DNA from: JAEUMD01 sp044222395
GTDB lineage: Bacteria > Pseudomonadota > Alphaproteobacteria > Rhizobiales > Hyphomicrobiaceae
Direction of reading: 5' to 3'
Assembly: GCA_044222395.1 (NCBI GenBank)
Contig: JBGANK010000015.1
Location: 1 to 64,000 of the forward strand
Length of the DNA stretch: 64,000 bases
Each line of letters begins with the position of its first letter. Position 1 is the first letter of the stretch. Under the pieces are notes generated by a model that had not been told where the DNA came from, did not search any database, and saw only the letters and a program-made list of their open reading frames with translations. Both the position numbers and the translations under genes were made by a program. Positions 26,641-34,942 of the stretch are shown piece by piece.

Positions 26641-27729
26641 ATGTCGCTGCTGTTCCATCTGTCACGGCCAATGCTCTTCGTCATGACACCCGAGAGCGCA
26701 CACGAGGCCACGCTGAAATCCTTGGAGCTAGGACTTTTCCGCCACACCTCCGGCGACGACACCCCGTCACTTGCTGTCGAACTTGCAGGCTTGCGCTTCC
26801 CCAATCCGGTCGGCATCGCCGCTGGCTTCGACAAGGACGCCCGCGTGCCCGACGCTGTGCTTGAACTGGGTTGCGGCTTTGCCGAGATCGGCACCGTGAC
26901 GCCGCTGCCGCAATCGGGCAATCCGCGCCCACGCGTGTTCCGCCTCACCGCCGACCATGGTGTCATCAACCGGCTCGGCTTCAACAACGGCGGTCACGCG
27001 GCAGCCCTGGCACGGCTCGCCCGCCGACAAAATCGCGGCATCGTCGGCGTCAACATCGGTGCCAACAAGGACAGCGCCGATCGCACCGGCGACTATGTCA
27101 AAGGGATCGATACGTTCTACGACGTGGCGAGCTACTTCACCGTCAACATCTCATCGCCCAACACGCCCGGCCTGCGCGACCTGCAAGCCCCCGAAGCGCT
27201 CGACGAGTTGCTATCGCGCGTCATGTCCGCCTGCGCCGCACATGTTTCCAACGGCAAGCCGCGGCGTCCGGTGTTCGTCAAGATCGCACCCGACATCGCC
27301 GCGGAGGATCTGCCCGCCATTGCCGAGCGCCTTACTGCCCATACCGTCGACGCCATCGCCGTTTCCAACACGACGCTTGCCCGCGATGGCCTTTCCGATT
27401 CCAACCGCAAGGAAGCCGGCGGACTGTCCGGCCGCCCGCTGTTCCACCGCTCCACGGTGATGCTCGCTCGCGTGCATCAGCTGACCAGCGGACGCATTCC
27501 ATTGATCGGCATCGGCGGTATCGATAGCCCGGAGGCCGCACTCGCCAAGATCGAGGCAGGCGCATCGCTGGTCCAGCTCTACACGGGGCTGATCTATGAG
27601 GGGCCATCCCTCATCGGCAGCATCAAGCGGCATCTCGCCCAAGCCGTCACACGCGCCGGGGCAAAGCGCGTCAGCGAATTGACCGGCCGCCGCGCTGCCG
27701 AATGGGCCGCCCGCGATCTCGTCTCATGA
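26641..27729 (+). CDS. pyrD: quinone-dependent dihydroorotate dehydrogenase PyrD
   Basis: A 362-residue FMN enzyme of pyrimidine synthesis (class 2), membrane-associated. It shows the N-terminal helix region LLFHLSRPMLFVMTPESAHE, then GLRFPNPVGIAAGFDKDARV, FGEIGTVTP-type AEIGTVTPLPQSGNP, RLGFNNGG, the catalytic-serine region FTVNISSPNTPGLRDLQ, FVKIAPDI, and the phosphate-binding GIGGIDSPEAALAKIEAGASLVQLYTGLIYEGP in parts. ATG 26641 follows the DUF952 stop by 1 base. Full length for class 2. Confidence 0.97.
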   Translation: MSLLFHLSRPMLFVMTPESAHEATLKSLELGLFRHTSGDDTPSLAVELAGLRFPNPVGIAAGFDKDARVPDAVLELGCGFAEIGTVTPLPQSGNPRPRVFRLTADHGVINRLGFNNGGHAAALARLARRQNRGIVGVNIGANKDSADRTGDYVKGIDTFYDVASYFTVNISSPNTPGLRDLQAPEALDELLSRVMSACAAHVSNGKPRRPVFVKIAPDIAAEDLPAIAERLTAHTVDAIAVSNTTLARDGLSDSNRKEAGGLSGRPLFHRSTVMLARVHQLTSGRIPLIGIGGIDSPEAALAKIEAGASLVQLYTGLIYEGPSLIGSIKRHLAQAVTRAGAKRVSELTGRRAAEWAARDLVS

Positions 27730-27746
27730 GACCGTTCGCGCGGCCC

Positions 27747-28607
27747 TCAGCAGCAGGACTTGTTGTAGAGTTCCGGCCTGCGGTCGCGGAAAAAGCCCCA
27801 ATCGGCCCGATACTTCTCGATCATCGATAGATCGAAGCTGTGCACCAACACGCCCTCGTCCTTGTCGCCGAAGCTTTCGACCAGCGCGCCCGTGTGATCG
27901 GCGATGAACGAGTGGCCATAAAAACGCTGCTTCACACCCGCGTTGTCCTCGATGCCGATGCGGTTCGCAGCAACCACCGGCACGGCGTTGGAAACGGCGT
28001 GTCCCTGCATCGCCCGCTGCCACATCTGGTGCGTGTCGAGTGCATTGTCATAGGGCTCCGAGCCGATCGCGGTCGGATAGAACAGCACTTCGGCACCTGC
28101 GAGCATCATCGCCCGCGCGGCTTCCGGATACCACTGGTCCCAGCAGATGCCGACCCCGATCGTACCCACCCTCGTCTTCCACGCCTTGAAGCCGGTATCG
28201 CCCGGCCTGAAGTAATACTTCTCCTGGTAGCCGGGCCCGTCGGGAATGTGCGATTTGCGATAGACGCCGAGGATCTCGCCATCTGCGTCGACCATCGCCA
28301 GCGAGTTGTAATAGCGCGGACCATCCTTCTCGAAGAACGATGTCGGGATCGCCACCTTCAGCTTCATCGCCAGCTTCTGCATCGCAACCACGCACGGGTG
28401 CTCTGCCGTCGCATGCGCGGTTTCGAACCACTTCGGGTTCTGCTCGGTGCAAAAGTAGATGCCCTGGAACAGCTCCGAGGGAAGGATCACCTGCGCGCCG
28501 GCCTTGGCCGCCTCGCGCACCAAGGACTCGGTCTTGGCGATGTTGGCAGCCATGTCCCGGCCATAGGAGGTCTGCAGAGCGGCAACGTTGATCGTGCGAC
28601 GGGTCAT
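27747..28607 (-). CDS. aguB: N-carbamoylputrescine amidase
   Basis: A 286-residue nitrilase-superfamily enzyme that hydrolyses N-carbamoylputrescine to putrescine. The catalytic triad is visible: Glu in ILPSELFQGIYFC (residue ~44), Lys in YRKSHIPDGPGYQEKYYF, and Cys in VGICWDQWYPEAARAMML. The latter two blocks are specific to AguB. The C terminus DWGFFRDRRPELYN is also typical. The partner agmatine deiminase (aguA) is not in the window. It converges on pyrD. Confidence 0.93.
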   Translation of the reverse strand: MTRRTINVAALQTSYGRDMAANIAKTESLVREAAKAGAQVILPSELFQGIYFCTEQNPKWFETAHATAEHPCVVAMQKLAMKLKVAIPTSFFEKDGPRYYNSLAMVDADGEILGVYRKSHIPDGPGYQEKYYFRPGDTGFKAWKTRVGTIGVGICWDQWYPEAARAMMLAGAEVLFYPTAIGSEPYDNALDTHQMWQRAMQGHAVSNAVPVVAANRIGIEDNAGVKQRFYGHSFIADHTGALVESFGDKDEGVLVHSFDLSMIEKYRADWGFFRDRRPELYNKSCC

Positions 28608-28640
28608 AAGGGTCGGGCCTTCAGCTACCGGGCATCAGCA

Positions 28641-28688
28641 CAGCCTGTTTAGCCGAAGTGTCTGCGGTTCGGCGTGAAAAACAGGCTG
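28641..28688. repeat. inverted repeat between divergent aguB and hisF
   Basis: CAGCCTGTTT (28641-28650) pairs perfectly with AAACAGGCTG (28679-28688), and inside it CCGAA (28653-28657) pairs with TTCGG (28668-28672). It lies upstream of both genes, so it is not a terminator of either. It could be an operator, an RNA hairpin in a leader, or a dispersed palindromic repeat. Confidence 0.55.
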
Positions 28689-28856
28689 CCAATCAAAAGT
28701 GACCGCCTAGATGGCAGCGCTTGGCCCGTTGATCAAGATCGGCGGCAGCTTCGCCCACCAATGTTGGTGAACGCCAGGCTGCATTAGGGACATCGGCCCC
28801 TCGCGAAGCCCGCGACAGACTTGCGGCCCACCCCGATCGAGGCTATCGACGCGGAC

Positions 28857-29657
28857 ATGACCCTCAAGATCCGCATCATCCCCTGCCTCGACGTCAAGGA
28901 CGGCCGCGTCGTCAAGGGCGTCAACTTCGTCGACCTGATCGACGCCGGCGACCCGGTCGAGGCCGCCGCGGCTTACGACGCCGCTGGCGCCGACGAGCTT
29001 TGCTTCCTCGACATCACGGCAAGCCACGAGAACCGCGACACCATCTTCCACATCGTCGAGGCAACCGCCGAGCGCTGCTTCATGCCGTTGACCGTCGGCG
29101 GCGGCGTCCGCACCGTTGACGACATCCGCAAGCTGCTGGAAGCCGGCGCCGACAAGGTCTCGATCAACACGGCTGCGGTCTTCAACCGCCAGTTCGTCAA
29201 GGAAGCTTCCGAGAAGTTCGGCGCCCAGTGCATCGTTGTCGCCATCGACGCCAAGAAGGTCTCGAAGGACGGCGAACCGCTGCGATGGGAGATCTTCACC
29301 CACGGCGGCCGCAAGCCGACCGGCATCGATGCAATTGAATATGCCAGGGAAGTAGTCGCCTTGGGGGCAGGCGAGATACTGCTCACCTCCATGGACCGCG
29401 ACGGCACCAAGGCCGGCTTCGATCTCCCCCTGACGCGCGCGATCGCGGACGCCGTCTCCGTACCGGTCATCGCATCGGGCGGCGTCGGCACGCTCGATCA
29501 CCTGGTCGACGGCGTGCGCGAAGGCCACGCCAGCGCGGTGCTTGCCGCCTCCATCTTCCACTTCGGCACGTATTCGATTGGCGAGGCCAAGCGCCACATG
29601 GCATCAGCCGGTCTTGCCATGCGGCTGGACGGCGTTGCTCAGGCGACAACCCAATAG
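28857..29657 (+). CDS. hisF: imidazole glycerol phosphate synthase subunit HisF
   Basis: A 266-residue (beta-alpha)8 cyclase subunit of histidine synthesis, which works with the glutaminase HisH. The N-terminal catalytic Asp is in RIIPCLDVKDGRVVKGVNF and the second in IVVAIDAKKV. Phosphate-binding loops are VTVGGGVRTVDDI-like LTVGGGVRTVDDIRKLLEAG and VIASGGVGTLDHL. I chose ATG 28857 over an in-frame ATG at 28821. hisA and hisH are not adjacent in the window, so hisF is detached from the usual his cluster. Confidence 0.95.
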   Translation: MTLKIRIIPCLDVKDGRVVKGVNFVDLIDAGDPVEAAAAYDAAGADELCFLDITASHENRDTIFHIVEATAERCFMPLTVGGGVRTVDDIRKLLEAGADKVSINTAAVFNRQFVKEASEKFGAQCIVVAIDAKKVSKDGEPLRWEIFTHGGRKPTGIDAIEYAREVVALGAGEILLTSMDRDGTKAGFDLPLTRAIADAVSVPVIASGGVGTLDHLVDGVREGHASAVLAASIFHFGTYSIGEAKRHMASAGLAMRLDGVAQATTQ

Positions 29658-29704
29658 CCAGACGACACGCAACTGATGCGCCGCGCGCGGTGAAAGCTGG
29701 CGCC

Positions 29705-30490
29705 TCACTCGGACTTGGAATCCGACTTCGACTCGGAATTCGGCGCGGCCTGCGCGGGTGTAGCCGGTGAAAGCGTCGTCGGCTGCGCTGCTGCAATCGC
29801 CTTCTCCAGGCGCTCCAGGTCGGACTTCGCCTCCTGGCTGCCCAGCATGACGGCGCGCCGATAGACGCGGCGGGCCTCTTCCGCATTGGGCACCACGTCC
29901 GGGAATGCCACCGTCTTCAGATACGACGGGTCCATCGAGCGGCCTTGCCCGAGGCTGGCTTCGGCGGCGTTGGACTTCATCGCCCGCTCGAAGCGCTCAC
30001 GCGCCTTCTTGACGAAACCTGCCCTCAACAGCCGATATCCGTCCTCGATCTGCTTCTTGGCCTCGACCTTCGCCGCCTCGTCGGTAGCAGCCTCTGAATT
30101 GGCCTTCTGTTCCGCCGCCGCAGCCTTCGAGTCCTGGGCCGGCTTCGATTCCGCAGCGGACTTGTCTTCTGCAGCCGGCCTCGGCTTTTCGGCCACCTTC
30201 GTCTCCGACTGAGGCTCGCGCCTGGTGGCACTTGGCGGCTCCGATTGCGCGGACTTGCGGATCGGCTCTGGCGTCGATTCGGCCACAGCGGCGCGGCTCG
30301 GTTGCTCCTGCCTCGGCTTGGCGCGTGCAACCTTGCGCGGCTTGACGCGCCGCGCCTGTTCTTTCTCGTAGTAGCGATCGTCCTTGGCGTAGCGCTCGTC
30401 GTCGTCGTACTCGACGTAGCGTGAAGGTCCACACGCGGCCAGAGCGAAATGGCCCGCGACTAGCATCGAAAGGATCACCGATACGCGCAC
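29705..30490 (-). CDS. putative lipoprotein with charged repeat region and TPR/Sel1-like C-terminal domain
   Basis: About 261 residues. The signal peptide VRVSVILSMLVAGHFALAAC ends in an LAAC lipobox, so the mature protein is probably lipid-anchored. Residues ~35-140 are a Lys/Glu/Ala/Pro-rich disordered region. The rest has a helical repeat (QIEDGYRLLRAGFVKKARERFERAM, EEARRVYRRAVMLGSQEA) resembling TPR/Sel1. I chose GTG 30490 because GGGGAC lies 8-13 bases upstream; an ATG frame reaches 30535. Function unknown. The long linker would let the domain reach the periplasm or cell wall. Confidence 0.65.
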   Translation of the reverse strand: MRVSVILSMLVAGHFALAACGPSRYVEYDDDERYAKDDRYYEKEQARRVKPRKVARAKPRQEQPSRAAVAESTPEPIRKSAQSEPPSATRREPQSETKVAEKPRPAAEDKSAAESKPAQDSKAAAAEQKANSEAATDEAAKVEAKKQIEDGYRLLRAGFVKKARERFERAMKSNAAEASLGQGRSMDPSYLKTVAFPDVVPNAEEARRVYRRAVMLGSQEAKSDLERLEKAIAAAQPTTLSPATPAQAAPNSESKSDSKSE

Positions 30491-31016
30491 GCTGATAGTC
30501 CCCAACACGCAAAAAACTGCCGGCTCATAAGTCAAACCGCCAAACTTACGCTTCGATGCGTCGCCACATCAGATGAGTGATACACCCCGGCCGATATGCC
30601 GAACCGTTGCCCCTCGACGAAGCACATTCAGCCGCTTGCGGCCTCCCTCAATGTACTGCGTGACTGAGAAAGGCGCCGGCATTTTGATGCTCTCGCGGCG
30701 ATGTGATGGCGCAAATGGTACGTCGCGAGTTCTGCAGCCTGGGTGAAATATGAAGTCACACCGTCATTCGACTTACACTCAAGGTTCATCGGATGTCGAT
30801 AAGCCATTAAGATAGCGGCGGTTCATACCTCCGCCGCGCACTGATCTCATGAGCGAGGTCGCGTTGCTGGTCGCTCACCGGGCACTCACAATCTTGTCTC
30901 AGTTATAGTTAACGCGGCACCCGCTCCCGCATGCACATTCCGACCACATGCGAATCGCGGATTTCTGCGTGCCGATGTCAGCTACGGCGGGCGAAGCCAA
31001 CTTGCAGCGACACTCC
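30491..31016. other. intergenic stretch with one GC-rich hairpin
   Basis: About 525 bases without a convincing gene. GCGGCGG (30815-30821) pairs perfectly with CCGCCGC (30831-30837) across a 9-base loop, with no T-run after it on either side. Nothing else is recognised. Confidence 0.4.
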
Positions 31017-31820
31017 TCAGGCGTGTGCCGTCTTTGGTTCGAACTGGCACCAGTCGCGGATCGGACACCGGTAGCATTCCGGCTTGCGCGCCTTGCACAG
31101 ATAGCGCCCATGCAGGATCAGCCAATGATGCGCCGGCACGCCGAAATCCGCCGGGATCACGCGCAACAGATCCTCTTCGACCTTGAGCGGCGTCGTGCCT
31201 TCGGAAAGTCCGATGCGATTCGCGACACGAAACACATGCGTGTCGACCGCCATCGTCGGCTGACCGAAGGCCACGTTCATCACCACGTTGGCGGTCTTGC
31301 GCCCTACTCCCGGCAGCATTTCGAGGGCATCGCGATCGACAGGAACCTTACCGTCATGCTCGGCTATGAGTTTCTCCGACAGCGCGATCACGTTCTTCGC
31401 CTTGTTGCGGTAAAGGCCGATCGTCTTGATCGCCTCGCGCACCTGCTCTTCGCCGAGCGCCACCATCTTGGCGGGCGTATCGGCCCGCTTGAACAGACCC
31501 CGCGTCGCCTTGTTGACGCCGGCATCGGTGGCTTGCGCAGACAGGACTACGGCGACCAGCAGCGTATATGGGCTGGTGTGCTCCAACTCGCCTTTGGGAT
31601 CGGGCTCGATGTCGCGGAATCGCCGGAAGATCTCGGCGACGGCTTCCCCAGTCAGCGCCTTGAGTTTCGCAGTTCGCCTTGCGCCAACACCTTGACGATT
31701 GCGCACCCCGGACGTGCCCGGTCCTGCGATGCCGGAGGGCGCACCGCCCTTCTTGAGTGTACCTGCCCGCTGACCCGTGCCGGCAGCGGCTCGGCCAGAT
31801 CGAGTCGACCCCTTTTTCAT
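31017..31820 (-). CDS. nth: endonuclease III
   Basis: A 267-residue DNA glycosylase/AP lyase of base excision repair. The helix-hairpin-helix LPGVGRKTANVVMNVAFG carries the catalytic Lys, and VDTHVFRVANRIGL the catalytic Asp. The iron-sulfur cluster motif CKARKPECYRCPIRDWC (C-x6-C-x2-C-x5-C) closes the protein. The N-terminal ~50 residues are basic and Gly/Ala-rich, longer than in E. coli (211 residues). I chose ATG 31820 because GGAAGAGG precedes it closely; an ATG at 31868 is possible. It is divergent from the DUF2244 gene. Confidence 0.94.
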   Translation of the reverse strand: MKKGSTRSGRAAAGTGQRAGTLKKGGAPSGIAGPGTSGVRNRQGVGARRTAKLKALTGEAVAEIFRRFRDIEPDPKGELEHTSPYTLLVAVVLSAQATDAGVNKATRGLFKRADTPAKMVALGEEQVREAIKTIGLYRNKAKNVIALSEKLIAEHDGKVPVDRDALEMLPGVGRKTANVVMNVAFGQPTMAVDTHVFRVANRIGLSEGTTPLKVEEDLLRVIPADFGVPAHHWLILHGRYLCKARKPECYRCPIRDWCQFEPKTAHA

Positions 31821-31909
31821 CCGGCCTCTTCCGCCCACTTGCTGGCCAGCGGCATCCTTCGCTACCATGGCTGTCCGACACCTGTGCTGACACCCCTGTT
31901 CGAGCAAAC

Positions 31910-32416
31910 ATGACCGACGAAGCCAACCCTGCCAAGCCCGGCGACGACGCGCGCGTCCACACGCGATGGGTGCTCTCCTCGTACCGGTCGCTGAGCCCCA
32001 GGGGCTTCCTGATCCTCATGTCCGCGCTGGCGCTTGTCAGCTTCGTCACCGGCATGGTGTTTCTCATGATGGGCGCCTGGCCGGTGTTCGGCTTCTTCGG
32101 CCTCGACGTGCTGCTCGTCTATGTCGCATTCCGGCTCAACTACCGCGACGGCCGGCTGCACGAGATTGTCGAGCTTGATCCCGGCAAGCTTACCGTCACG
32201 CGCTTCCACCCGTCGGGCGAGACCGAGCGCTTCGACTTCAATCCCTACTGGGTCCGGGTTCTTTTCTCTGAAGGCTTGGACGGCCGCACCAGCCTGGCGC
32301 TCGCCTCCCACGGCGAGAGATTTGCCTTCGGCAAGTTCCTCACCGATCTGGAACGCAAGGAATTCGCGAGCGTGCTTGGTGATGCGTTACGGATCGCGCG
32401 CAGCGCGCGCATCTGA
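31910..32416 (+). CDS. DUF2244 membrane protein
   Basis: A 168-residue protein. Two hydrophobic segments (GFLILMSALALVSFVTGMVFLM and AWPVFGFFGLDVLLVYVAFRL) are followed by a soluble domain with the DUF2244 signature FDFNPYWVRVLF and GERFAFGKFLTDLERKEFASVL. The family is common next to nth in alphaproteobacteria, and here it is divergent from nth. Function unknown; probably an inner-membrane protein with a cytosolic PH-like domain. I chose ATG 31910. Confidence 0.85.
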   Translation: MTDEANPAKPGDDARVHTRWVLSSYRSLSPRGFLILMSALALVSFVTGMVFLMMGAWPVFGFFGLDVLLVYVAFRLNYRDGRLHEIVELDPGKLTVTRFHPSGETERFDFNPYWVRVLFSEGLDGRTSLALASHGERFAFGKFLTDLERKEFASVLGDALRIARSARI

Positions 32417-32654
32417 ATGCGGCATACACCGACCGCCGCAAATAAACACCGAAGATGTCCTTGGAAAGAGGCGGCGCGGCAGATCAACGTACGCAAGAAG
32501 CGCACAAAACGATCGCCGCGCCATCGGCGCGCGGTACGCAAAAACAAGATCCGCGGTGCCGAAGTCAATAAATACCAGACAATGGTTTCCACATTGGTAA
32601 CGCCTGCGATGATTTCATCTGATGCGGATCAACTGATCGCGGTAATCGCATTGA

Positions 32655-33536
32655 TCATCGCTGCGCGCGCGGGCGCTGTGCAAGCAGCCAGCCGGTCAAG
32701 GGTACCGTGATCGGATGTGGCAGGACGCGCAGCGACATGCTTATCAATCGATTGAGCACGCCGGGAATAGCGACGCGTAGATTGAATCGGTAGCCGCGGT
32801 AGACCGCCAACGCCACACGCTCCGGCGACAACGCCGGCAAGACCACGCGATAGAACGCATCATCCGCTCCCATCGACTCGTGAAAGCTCGTATTGACGGG
32901 TCCTGGTGCCACCACGCAAACCCGCACCCCGCTGCCACGCAACTCCTCGGCAAGCGCCTCGCTCAGCGACAGCACGTAAGCCTTGCTCGCATAATAGGCC
33001 GCCTGGTTGGGCCCCGGCACATATCCTCCAAGCGATGAGATATTGATGATGTGCCCCTGGCCTCTTGTGAGCATGTCGTCGAGCGCAAGTCGCGTCAGCC
33101 TCGTCAGCGCCGCCACGTTGAGCGCGACAAGTCGATCAATTGCCTCGGCCGGTTGCTGAGCGAAGCTGCCGCCAAGACCTATCCCTGCATTGTTGACGAG
33201 AACATCGAAATGAAGCCCGTTGGTAGCAAGCTCGCGATTGAGTTCCGCGAATGCATCTTCTCGCGTCACATCGATCAGAACAGGCAGCAGCGATCTGCCG
33301 CTTTGGACGACGCCTTGCAGCGTCTGCACCGCTGCGGCAAGACGGCCCGCACCGCGCGCCACCAGTGCAACCGAGTGCCCCTTCTCCAGGAATTTTCGAG
33401 CAATCGCCAAACCAATACCGTCCGATCCTCCGGTGACGACAACCGCGGGAGCCGTCGAAGCCTCTGGTCCTTGATCGCCCCCTTCAGAAGATCCCTGTGG
33501 GGCGACGGTGTTCGCGGTGCTTGATTCGGGCGGCAT
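32655..33536 (-). CDS. short-chain dehydrogenase/reductase
   Basis: A 293-residue classical SDR. Its cofactor motif is TGGSDGIGLAIARKFLEKG, and NNAGIGLGG, the serine in NISSLGGYVPG and the catalytic YYASK (Tyr-x-x-x-Lys) are all present. The N-terminal 30 residues before the Rossmann fold are disordered and Ser/Gly-rich. The C terminus (ISMSLRVLPHPITVPLTGWLL) is hydrophobic, as in SDRs linked to lipid metabolism. I chose ATG 33536 because an AGGAAT-like element precedes it; the frame is open to 33608. Substrate unknown. Confidence 0.85.
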   Translation of the reverse strand: MPPESSTANTVAPQGSSEGGDQGPEASTAPAVVVTGGSDGIGLAIARKFLEKGHSVALVARGAGRLAAAVQTLQGVVQSGRSLLPVLIDVTREDAFAELNRELATNGLHFDVLVNNAGIGLGGSFAQQPAEAIDRLVALNVAALTRLTRLALDDMLTRGQGHIINISSLGGYVPGPNQAAYYASKAYVLSLSEALAEELRGSGVRVCVVAPGPVNTSFHESMGADDAFYRVVLPALSPERVALAVYRGYRFNLRVAIPGVLNRLISMSLRVLPHPITVPLTGWLLAQRPRAQR

Positions 33537-33591
33537 TGCTGGGATTCCTCGATTCGATGTAATGGACCCACCCCGATCGACGTATGAGCAG

Positions 33592-33658
33592 CTAGTGTTC
33601 TGGATCAAACGCTTGATTCCCGGGCGAAGGTCGTCAAGCGGTTGTGAATCCAGAACAC
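33592..33658. repeat. palindromic intergenic element, copy 1
   Basis: GTGTTCTGGAT (33595-33605) pairs perfectly with ATCCAGAACAC (33648-33658), and inside it CGCTTGA (33610-33616) pairs with TCAAGCG (33634-33640). The outer end reads CTAGTGTTCTGGAT. A related copy follows within 15 bases, which suggests a dispersed repeat family and not a single operator. Confidence 0.6.
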
Positions 33659-33671
33659 AAACTATGTGAGG

Positions 33672-33736
33672 CTAGGGTTCCGGACCGACATGCAGGTGAC
33701 CGGCAGGAAACCAAGTGTCAGAGTCGGAACACTAGT
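33672..33736. repeat. palindromic intergenic element, copy 2
   Basis: CTAGGGTTCCG (33672-33682) faces CGGAACACTAG (33726-33736), complementary with one mismatch. Its ends match those of the first copy (CTAGTGTTC type). The two copies sit side by side between the SDR gene and phnD. Confidence 0.5.
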
Positions 33737-33765
33737 CCGGATGCATCAAGCCACCCCGCGTTCGA

Positions 33766-33792
33766 GGTCAGCGGTTGCCGCAACCTCTGACC
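33766..33792. promoter_or_regulatory. inverted repeat upstream of phnD, possible operator
   Basis: GGTCAG-c-GGTTG-ccg-CAACC-t-CTGACC: 11 of 12 arm positions complementary with a 3-base centre, about 107 bases before the phnD start. It could be an operator or a leader hairpin. No PHO box was found in this region. Confidence 0.4.
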
Positions 33793-33898
33793 CCTTGCGA
33801 CAAGTCTCGTAACGGGCAAACCGACCCCGTTCTGACGTTGGCCAAGTCCCGACTCGGCCCCTCTGCGCGAAACGCCTGAAAGCTTGGGAGCACCTTGC

Positions 33899-34774
33899 AT
33901 GAACTCTACCCGCCGACTTGCCATTGCTGCACTGATTTCTGCCGCATCATGGGCGATCTCGACGCTTCCCTCCCATGCCGCCGACCGCCCGATGATCCGC
34001 TTCGCCGTCGGCCCCTATCAGCCAACTGCAGGCGATACGCGTAAAGCCTACGAGCCCTTCTTCAAGCACATTGCCGAAGCGATCGGCGCCGACTACGAAC
34101 TCGCCGTCACCACCGACTGGGCCGGCATCTCCATCGCTCTCACCAACGGCCAGGCCGACGTCACCTGGATGGGTCCGTGGGGTTACGTTCTCGCCCACCA
34201 CAAGGGCGGGGCGGAAGCCATCGCCACGGTCAAGTACGACGGCAAGCCCACCTATCACTCGATCATCATCGCCAGGCCCGATCTCGACATCAAGAACTAC
34301 CCGGAGGACGCTAAGGGCAAGAGCCTGTCGCTGGCTGACGTTGGCTCGACCTCGGGTTGGCTGATCCCCACCTACGTGCTGAAACAGAAGGACATCGATC
34401 CCAAGACCTACTTCAACTATCGCGATGGCGCCTCGCATGCCGCCAACGTCACGGCGGTGGCCAATGGCCAGGTCGATCTCGCCTCCGACTACAACCGCAA
34501 TCTCGACGCCATGATCGCCAAGGGCCTCATCGGCAAGGACCAGGTCAAGGTTGTGTGGCAGTCCGAGCCGCTGCCCAACGACGCACTCGTCGTGCGCAAG
34601 GGCCTCGACAAGGATCTCGTCGAGAAAATCCGCAGCATCGTCTTGTCGATTGACGAAGCCAAGGCAAAGGAGATCATGCCACCGCGCTACACCGGCTGGG
34701 TTGCCTCCACTCACGACACCTATAAGCTGATCGAGGATGCCGGCCGCTCGCTCGGCCGCATCACCAACGACTAG
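33899..34774 (+). CDS. phnD: phosphonate-type ABC transporter substrate-binding protein PhnD
   Basis: A 291-residue periplasmic binding protein. The signal peptide runs MNSTRRLAIAALISAASWAI to about residue 27, cleaved near SHAA/DRP. The PhnD/SsuA-like fold shows FAVGPYQPTAGDTRKAYEPFFKHI, VTWMGPWGYVLAHHKGGAEAI, LADVGSTSGWLIPTYVLKQ, and NRNLDAMIAKGLI. It binds phosphonates, phosphate esters or phosphite. It starts a D-E-C set with permease and ATPase downstream. The stop codon lies inside a palindromic repeat. I chose ATG 33899, where the signal peptide begins. Confidence 0.9.
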   Translation: MNSTRRLAIAALISAASWAISTLPSHAADRPMIRFAVGPYQPTAGDTRKAYEPFFKHIAEAIGADYELAVTTDWAGISIALTNGQADVTWMGPWGYVLAHHKGGAEAIATVKYDGKPTYHSIIIARPDLDIKNYPEDAKGKSLSLADVGSTSGWLIPTYVLKQKDIDPKTYFNYRDGASHAANVTAVANGQVDLASDYNRNLDAMIAKGLIGKDQVKVVWQSEPLPNDALVVRKGLDKDLVEKIRSIVLSIDEAKAKEIMPPRYTGWVASTHDTYKLIEDAGRSLGRITND

Positions 34775-34834
34775 AGCATCATCCAACCGGACGGAATTGC
34801 TTCGCGATTCACCGGTCGGATAAAGATGCTCTAG
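34771..34834. repeat. palindromic repeat between phnD and phnE, copy 1
   Basis: CTAGAGCATC (34771-34780) pairs perfectly with GATGCTCTAG (34825-34834), with partial pairing inside (ATCCAACCGG facing CCGGTCGGAT). The phnD stop codon is within the left arm. CTAGAGCA/TGCTCTAG palindromes of this kind are frequent between genes in Hyphomicrobiales. Confidence 0.75.
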
Positions 34835-34843
34835 AATCAAAGT

Positions 34844-34909
34844 CTAGAGCAGGTCCATCCGATCAGCCGATCGCCGTGGGCGATCACGTCTGATCGGATA
34901 CTGCTCTAG
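34844..34909. repeat. palindromic repeat between phnD and phnE, copy 2
   Basis: CTAGAGCAG (34844-34852) pairs with CTGCTCTAG (34901-34909), and ATCCGATCAG (34857-34866) with CTGATCGGAT (34890-34899), giving a long stem. It follows copy 1 after 9 bases. In RNA, the two would form tandem hairpins between phnD and phnE and could stabilise the phnD message. Confidence 0.75.
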
Positions 34910-34942
34910 CCGCAGCATCGCTGGCACAGGAAATTCGCGGAC

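Noticed and set aside
32417..32710. 97-codon plus-strand frame after the DUF2244 gene
   Set aside because: Basic, low-complexity start, overlaps the end of the SDR gene and has no recognisable domain or ribosome-binding site.
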